DNA of 10,093 nt from Methylophaga sp. (GTDB lineage: Bacteria; Pseudomonadota; Gammaproteobacteria; Nitrosococcales; Methylophagaceae), in assembly GCA_013139345.1 (NCBI GenBank), contig WTAY01000098.1, forward strand, positions 1-10,093. The letters are read 5' to 3'. The position numbers and the translations under genes were made by a program. The notes beneath the pieces were generated by a model, which ran no database searches, was not told the origin of the DNA, and saw nothing but the letters and a program-made list of their open reading frames with translations. The first letter of the stretch is position 1; the number at the start of each line of letters is the position of its first letter. Shown piece by piece: positions 6,793-10,093 of this stretch.

Positions 6793-7371
6793 TTGTTGAT
6801 TATCAAACACATAAGGTTCCCAGTATTCTTTGGTATTAGCATAGTAACCATAAAGGCGATGATTTTTAATATCTTTATCTTCTTTGTTTTTGAGCCAATC
6901 AGAAACAACCTTAAAATCTCTAGTGCTTTCTTCTATGGCATTTTCTGCTGTTTGATGAATATTTTTGTTTTCATCATTTAGAGGGATGTTTGATTGACAG
7001 AGCTTTGCAAAGACATTGGCTCTACCAGAATAAAAATAAATCATTATGTATAAGGCAATGTCATCATTTGGCTCATCAGACGAAATAGAACTTTTAGACT
7101 CTAATGGTCTTACAGAAAAAAAGTTATCAATAATTTTTTCGTTACTTGTTGCTAAATGCTGGATTGCAGTACCAAGAAGATTGTTGTTAATTGTTCTAAG
7201 TGTTTCAACGCGCTCATCAATCTTTGTTAAAAGTATTGCGCTTTCTGTTTCATGCTTTTTTGCTGCGACAAAGAAGAATACAGAAAGGAATATGGAAATA
7301 AACCCAACAATTAAGGAGGTTATTCCTCCGTATACATTTACAAAATCTATTAAATATTGAGGTTCTTGCAT
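6787..7371 (-). CDS. Single-pass membrane protein of unknown function
   Basis: The family of this 194-residue protein is not recognised. Residues about 13-37 (VYGGITSLIVGFISIFLSVFFF region) form one hydrophobic helix followed by AAKKH, so the remainder probably faces the cytoplasm. Residues 40-75 are polar with heptad-like spacing and may form a coiled coil. The C-terminal part is charged and soluble, ending YWEPYVFDNQQT. The ATG at 7371 is the first start after an in-frame TAA four codons upstream. The SD is weak. The stop codon TAA (6789-6787) lies within the attC core, as in many cassettes. The gene is alone in its cassette (6671-7466) and is read in array sense. Confidence 0.75.
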   Translation of the reverse strand: MQEPQYLIDFVNVYGGITSLIVGFISIFLSVFFFVAAKKHETESAILLTKIDERVETLRTINNNLLGTAIQHLATSNEKIIDNFFSVRPLESKSSISSDEPNDDIALYIMIYFYSGRANVFAKLCQSNIPLNDENKNIHQTAENAIEESTRDFKVVSDWLKNKEDKDIKNHRLYGYYANTKEYWEPYVFDNQQT

Positions 7372-7460
7372 GCCAATTTACATCCACATTCTTATGATTT
7401 CTTTTTTATTAATGCCATTTGTGATATTCATTTATTACTTAACTCGTAAAGACACAAAGA

Positions 7461-7557
7461 ACATAACGCCAAAATCACTTGACACGAAAAGGGGCAGTTT
7501 TTTTGCTCCGCAAAAAAAGTGACGCTTTTTGTGGTCAAGTGGATTTTTTTGTTAGCC
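7461..7557 (-). repeat. attC site B (97 bp)
   Basis: The minus-strand cores are GGCTAAC (7557-7551) and GTTATGT (7467-7461). AAATCCACTTGACCAC pairs with AAATC-ACTTGAC-AC, and the centre forms a long imperfect stem (CACTTTTTTTGC / GCAAAAAAACTG). It shares the GCGTCA block with sites D and E, so the three are one repeat family. Confidence 0.88.
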
Positions 7558-7562
7558 ATTTT

Positions 7563-8561
7563 TTAAACACTAAAAAATGAACAAGGCATTGAAGGATCAA
7601 GAAAAGTTAAGGGATTTTTAGGACCTAATACATATTCTGGCCATTCTTCAGATAGTTTTTGAACTGCTAAGTTATCATCAGGCAAAAGAAAACCTTGAGT
7701 TACCGAGTTATTTGTCTCTTCTATTAATAGATCAATTATTTCAATTACCTTTTCACTACCTAACTTCGCTGGTATTGTTACTCGTATTGAAGCAGAAGAC
7801 TCTTCTAAACAAATATGCAAAACATCCGAATGAAATAATTTAGTCCTTTCTAAAAAGACTTTATACTTAAATCGGTTCTCTTTTCGCATGTATATTTTTA
7901 CATCATAGATATAACCAATAGCCCCATCAATTTTATCTGGTTTTTGTGCCCAATCTCTATTACTTATATTCACAGAAACAATATACCGTAAATCATCTGG
8001 AGCCGAACCAAACATTGCCCACTCTTTCTCATCAACCTGTTTATATGAAAAAGGATCTAGTTCAACATATTTTTTTGTTACGGGGTCGGTGTCTTGGGGA
8101 AGAATGGGGTATATATTATTATAACTTGTACAAAAACCCCAAAAGCCATGGTCAATATCTCTCATTAATTGTAATAACCGATTAAGGTCATCAGAATGTC
8201 CTTTTCTATAGTGTGCAATCCTATTTCTTATATGCACAATTTCCTCTAGCTTTGCTTCCCATAAGTTTTGTGGTGGCAAATATGAAGAAAATAATTCCCA
8301 ATTATTTTTTATTAATTTTGTTAACTCTGAAAAATCAAGATAACTTAAAGGGCTTTTATCAGATGTAGGCATATGTTGAAGTTTTTGATCTGCTTCAACC
8401 TTATTTTCAGTTTTTCTGAAATTTATCCAGCTTCTAGCTTTCTTAGTTTTTAATTCAATATAAACCATTTCTCTAAGCCACTTTTCTAACTGCCAAAGTC
8501 TAGCGTAAACCAGCAAAGATTCTTCATTTACTTCTGGTATTTTTTCTAATTCAGATAACAT
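7563..8561 (-). CDS. HEPN-domain protein, Swt1/Abi-like, candidate RNase effector
   Basis: This protein has 332 residues. The N-terminal part is mainly helical. R112-N-R-I-A-H117 (in EEIVHIRNRIAHYRKGH) is the Rx4H motif of HEPN nucleases with the usual Asn after Arg. The early stretch RLWQLEKWLREMVYIEL (about 21-37) fits the Swt1/Abi type of HEPN. HEPN proteins often cut RNA in toxin-antitoxin, abortive-infection and other defence systems. Residues about 180-330 are a second region with beta-rich character that I do not recognise, perhaps a sensor or substrate-binding part. The gene begins 26 bases after the attC core at 8587 and ends 6 bases before attC B, so it fills its cassette alone. No antitoxin is next to it. 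The HEPN call rests on one motif and helical context, so function remains inference. Confidence 0.72.
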   Translation of the reverse strand: MLSELEKIPEVNEESLLVYARLWQLEKWLREMVYIELKTKKARSWINFRKTENKVEADQKLQHMPTSDKSPLSYLDFSELTKLIKNNWELFSSYLPPQNLWEAKLEEIVHIRNRIAHYRKGHSDDLNRLLQLMRDIDHGFWGFCTSYNNIYPILPQDTDPVTKKYVELDPFSYKQVDEKEWAMFGSAPDDLRYIVSVNISNRDWAQKPDKIDGAIGYIYDVKIYMRKENRFKYKVFLERTKLFHSDVLHICLEESSASIRVTIPAKLGSEKVIEIIDLLIEETNNSVTQGFLLPDDNLAVQKLSEEWPEYVLGPKNPLTFLDPSMPCSFFSV

Positions 8562-8580
8562 TTTGTAAATTCCATTTAAT

Positions 8581-8678
8581 GGCTAACACCGTGGTGACTG
8601 GCGATTTTGCCTTGATAATGCTCCGATTTATCGGGCGAGTGTCTAGGTGAAATTGTCCTGTCGAACGCTTGGTTATCA
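8581..8678 (-). repeat. Probable attC site C2 (98 bp)
   Basis: On the minus strand it starts TGATAACCAAGCGTTCGACA, close to the VCR start TAACAAACGCCTCAAGAGG, and ends CACGGTGTTAGCC. The arms pair only partly (CGT..GAC.GG). With site C1 it encloses almost no other DNA. Confidence 0.5.
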
Positions 8679-8714
8679 GTGGCTCTGGAGCTTCGCGGAA
8701 GAGCCTCTGATAAC
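8672..8714. repeat. 15-bp inverted repeat joining two attC cores
   Basis: GTTATCAGTGGCTCT (8672-8686) and AGAGCCTCTGATAAC (8700-8714) are inverted copies with one mismatch around a 13-nt loop. The outer GTTAT/ATAAC bases are the core of attC C2 on one side and attC C1 on the other. The whole payload of the mini-cassette between the two sites is this stem-loop. Confidence 0.75.
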
Positions 8715-8771
8715 GAACAAGCATCACCCGCCTGCGCTTTTTTGCAGGTCGGGTGGATGCAGTGGTTAGCA
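8708..8771 (-). repeat. attC site C1, short GC-rich type (64 bp)
   Basis: The minus-strand cores are TGCTAAC and GTTATCA. GCATCCACCCGACCTGC pairs with GCATC-ACCCG-CCTGC, leaving two unpaired bases in the left arm, the canonical attC pattern. It is shorter and richer in GC than sites A, B, D and E and shares no GCGTCA block with them, so the cassette was probably gathered from another integron lineage. Confidence 0.85.
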
Positions 8772-8793
8772 GTGGATTACAAGAGGAATTATA

Positions 8794-9213
8794 GTGGCTA
8801 AATACAACGTTGGAATATGTAAAAATGAACATTGCGGAACAAGGCAAAATAAATCAACAGGCGGATGGTTTCATACGCTATCTAATCCATTAGAATTTTT
8901 GATTGTTGATTTTTTAGAATGGAGGGTAAAAGGATATTGTAGCGAAAAATGCATGGATACTGGTGAACGTAATTTTAATAAAAGAGAGTATTTAAAAATG
9001 ACTGAATTAGAAGAAGAAAACAAAAGAGTTAAAGAGATAAAAGATGTATTAATTAGTTCAATGGAACAATTTGATGGTGATGGATTAATTGTATACGCTA
9101 TGTTTGATGTAATGAAAGAGCTATTTGTTGATGAAGATGCAGAAGAGTTGCGCCCACGCCATCAATTTATAAACGAGGTTTTTATGGAGACAATGAGCGG
9201 GTTGTTTGATTAG
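8794..9213 (+). CDS. Small Cys-pair (zinc-finger-like) protein, antisense to the array
   Basis: The family of this 139-residue protein is not recognised. Four cysteines form two pairs, C9-x4-C14 (ICKNEHC) and C49-x3-C53 (YCSEKC), an arrangement that could bind one zinc. The remainder is helical and acidic (EELEEENKRVKEIKD region, about 70-85), ending in VFMETMSGLFD. The start is GTG, with AGAGGA at 8782-8787 seven bases before it, and no in-frame ATG lies near. It is the only cassette gene here pointing against array direction, so it needs its own promoter. That promoter would have to lie in or next to attC C1, and I see no convincing -35/-10 pair there. The stop is at 9211-9213, 12 bases before attC D. 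Confidence 0.72.
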   Translation: MAKYNVGICKNEHCGTRQNKSTGGWFHTLSNPLEFLIVDFLEWRVKGYCSEKCMDTGERNFNKREYLKMTELEEENKRVKEIKDVLISSMEQFDGDGLIVYAMFDVMKELFVDEDAEELRPRHQFINEVFMETMSGLFD

Positions 9214-9225
9214 TCCAAACCTGAC

Positions 9226-9327
9226 TGTTAACGACCAAATCAGTTGCCATAAAAAGTGGCTGAAATTTTGCGGTTTTTTGCAAAATTTATGACGCTTTTT
9301 ATGGTCAACTGGATTTGCTGGTTATGT
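9226..9327 (-). repeat. attC site D (102 bp)
   Basis: The minus-strand cores are ACATAAC and GTTAACA. AAATCCAGTTGACCATAAAAAG pairs with AAATC-AGTTG-CCATAAAAAG, with unpaired bases on the left as expected. The centre TTTTGCAAAAAACCGCAAAA is a further stem. It ends the higBA cassette 7 bases after the higA stop. Confidence 0.9.
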
Positions 9328-9331
9328 ATTT

Positions 9332-9619
9332 TTACGCTACAGCAAGCCTAGAAACATGCAGCTCACTACGATGTTGTTCTGCTTGCCATAAATCATATTG
9401 TGACTGTTGGTTTACCCAGCTTTCTGAAGATGTATTAAATGCTATAGACAAGCGAACTGCCATTTCTGGGCTTATTCCTGCTTTACCATTAATAATACTT
9501 GATAATGTTTTTCTACTAACACCAAGAGCCTTCGCTGTAGCAGTAACGGTTAAATTTAAAGGTTCAATACAAAGCTCTTTTATTATTAATCCTGGATGAG
9601 GTGGGTTATGCATTAACAT
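9332..9619 (-). CDS. higA: HigA antitoxin (XRE-family HTH repressor)
   Basis: This 95-residue antitoxin binds and neutralises HigB and represses the operon. The start MLMHNPPHPG and the HTH at about 24-60 (TVTATAKALGVSRKTLSSIINGKAGISPEMAVRL) are standard for HigA. The toxin-first order is typical. The ATG at 9619 is 9 bases after the higB stop, and its SD (AAGG) overlaps that stop as TAAGG, so translation is coupled. An ATG two codons later is equally possible. The stop is 7 bases before attC D. The HigA-HigB dimer would bind an operator upstream of higB, between about 9908 and 9950, but I do not see a clear palindrome there. Confidence 0.92.
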   Translation of the reverse strand: MLMHNPPHPGLIIKELCIEPLNLTVTATAKALGVSRKTLSSIINGKAGISPEMAVRLSIAFNTSSESWVNQQSQYDLWQAEQHRSELHVSRLAVA

Positions 9620-9628
9620 AGTTATACC

Positions 9629-9907
9629 TTAGTGATAATCTTCATAGTTAACAATTTCAGCATGCTCTCCATTCATTTTAAAAGTAACTCTCCAGTTTCC
9701 ACTCACCTTTACAGACCAAATATCATCTCTTTCTCCTGATAATTGATGTAGCGATAAACCTGGTAAGTTCATATCTTTTGGTTCAGAAGAAGCATTAAGT
9801 CGACCTAAAATAAGTTGAAGCCTTGCTGCATGGTTTGATTGAATGCCTGATTTGCTTCCACTTTTATAGAAACGCTCCAGACCTTTATGCTTAAAACTTA
9901 TAATCAT
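9629..9907 (-). CDS. higB: HigB toxin (RelE-fold mRNA interferase)
   Basis: This 92-residue ribosome-dependent mRNA endonuclease is held in check by HigA. Family marks are FKHKGLERFYKSGSKSGI at the N-terminus, LHQLSGER and W-S-V-K-V-S-G-NWRVTF in the middle, and NYEDYH at the end. The conserved His, Arg and C-terminal Tyr/His residues of HigB toxins are all present. The start ATG 9907-9905 is chosen because this is where family proteins begin (MIISF). The longer frame to 9943 would need a TTG start and adds an unrelated N-terminus. It starts 44 bases after the attC E core. Such pairs are frequent in chromosomal integrons, where they are thought to stabilise the array. Confidence 0.92.
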   Translation of the reverse strand: MIISFKHKGLERFYKSGSKSGIQSNHAARLQLILGRLNASSEPKDMNLPGLSLHQLSGERDDIWSVKVSGNWRVTFKMNGEHAEIVNYEDYH

Positions 9908-9944
9908 AAGTCGAAGTATAACTAGATACGTTACAGGTTGCAAT

Positions 9945-10046
9945 ACATAACGACCAAATCACTTGCCATTTAAAGGGGCGGTTTTTTTGCGGCTTTTTGC
10001 AAAAAAAATGACGCTTTAAATGGTCAAGTGGATTTGCTAGTTATAT
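9945..10046 (-). repeat. attC site E (102 bp)
   Basis: The minus-strand cores are ATATAAC and GTTATGT. AAATCCACTTGACCATTTAAAG pairs with AAATC-ACTTG-CCATTTAAAG. It shares GCGTCA and most outer bases with sites B and D. It closes the cassette that continues past the right edge. Confidence 0.9.
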
Positions 10047-10048
10047 TT

Positions 10049-10093
10049 TTACTGATGCCAAACTGCGATGCTTTTACAAGCTGTGCAAAATGG
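10049..10093 (-). CDS. Possible 3' end of the next cassette's gene
   Basis: On the minus strand the frame ending at TAA 10051-10049 is open from the window edge (last residues PFCTACKSIAVWHQ) and stops 3 bases before attC E, where a cassette gene should end. A second open frame (ending ...SQFGISKN and running into the attC) competes. Only about 14 residues are visible, so neither can be identified. Confidence 0.3.
   Translation of the reverse strand, partial: PFCTACKSIAVWHQ

Larger units (their letters stand above)
2366..10046 (-). mobile_element. Integron cassette array, read right to left, integrase not in window
   Basis: Six clear and two or three weak attC sites alternate with single-gene or gene-pair units. 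Genes end at or within a few bases of an attC, as in integron cassettes. In each clear site the minus-strand left arm carries an extra unpaired base (for example AAATCCAGTTG against AAATCAGTTG). This is the side where Vibrio VCR and aadA attC sites carry theirs, which fixes the array direction as minus. Four of five gene cassettes then have genes in array sense. No integrase gene is present. It should lie right of 10093 if this is a complete chromosomal integron. Otherwise the window shows a cluster of attC sites lacking an integrase. Confidence 0.85.

Noticed and set aside
6715..6981. 88-codon plus-strand frame with hydrophobic residues
   Set aside because: It begins inside attC A and runs antisense to the membrane-protein gene. 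Its hydrophobicity comes from T-rich DNA.
7046..7360. 104-codon plus-strand frame
   Set aside because: It is fully antisense to the membrane-protein gene and has no family-like motifs.
8551..8847. 98-codon minus-strand frame
   Set aside because: It spans attC C1 and C2. Open frames across GC-rich attC stems are a common artefact, and it overlaps the starts of both neighbouring genes.
9315..9599. 94-codon plus-strand frame
   Set aside because: It is antisense to higA, which has clear family motifs.
9908..9943. Longer HigB starting at a TTG at 9943
   Set aside because: The extra 12 residues are not HigB-like, and the ATG at 9907 matches the usual family start.
2366..10046. Reading the array as plus-strand oriented (integrase to the left)
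   Set aside because: Cores exist at both ends of each site, but the unpaired extra bases sit in the arm that is the left arm on the minus strand. Ends read GGCGTTATG on the minus strand, and most genes then lie in array sense and stop next to an attC.
1..10093. CRISPR array, tRNA, rRNA or integrase gene
   Set aside because: The repeats are irregular attC sites, not short evenly spaced repeats. No tRNA-like folds or tyrosine-recombinase motifs are visible in any frame.

Overview
The window is an AT-rich accessory region. It probably comes from a Gammaproteobacterium, perhaps a marine one: it has a MotA/PomA-type stator gene end, an IS3-family element, and Vibrio-like integron recombination sites ending in GGCGTTATG-type cores. 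The genus cannot be fixed from the sequence.

Layout. Positions 1-194 are the 3' end of a flagellar stator (MotA/PomA family) gene. Positions 195-529 hold no gene. Positions 530-2175 are an apparently intact IS3-family insertion sequence (orfA, orfB, terminal inverted repeats). From about 2366 to the right edge the DNA is a run of integron gene cassettes separated by attC sites. I recognise attC sites at 2366-2485, 6665-6792, 7461-7557, 8708-8771, 9226-9327 and 9945-10046. Weaker ones lie at 2803-2890 and 8581-8678, and a doubtful one at about 6248-6339. Extra unpaired bases in one arm of each clear site, and the GTTATG-like cores at their left ends, show that the array reads on the minus strand, right to left. 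Any integrase and attI would therefore lie beyond the right edge, and the IS/stator end is the far end of the array.

Cassette contents, in array order from the right: a partial cassette at the edge; a higB-higA toxin-antitoxin pair; a small Cys-pair protein encoded against the array direction; a tiny gene-less cassette that is almost only attC; a HEPN-domain protein (candidate RNase or abortive-infection effector); a single-pass membrane protein of unknown function; a gene-less pyrimidine-rich segment; a two-gene restriction-modification operon (nuclease-methyltransferase fusion plus a specificity subunit with two nearly duplicate halves, BcgI-like in architecture); and a second gene-less pyrimidine-rich cassette next to the array end.

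How the genes fit together. The recognised cassette genes are defence or stability functions: restriction-modification, a HEPN protein and a toxin-antitoxin pair. Four of the five gene-bearing cassettes carry their genes in the array sense. The restriction and toxin systems probably have their own promoters and would discourage loss of the array. No integrase, CRISPR array, tRNA or rRNA is visible.
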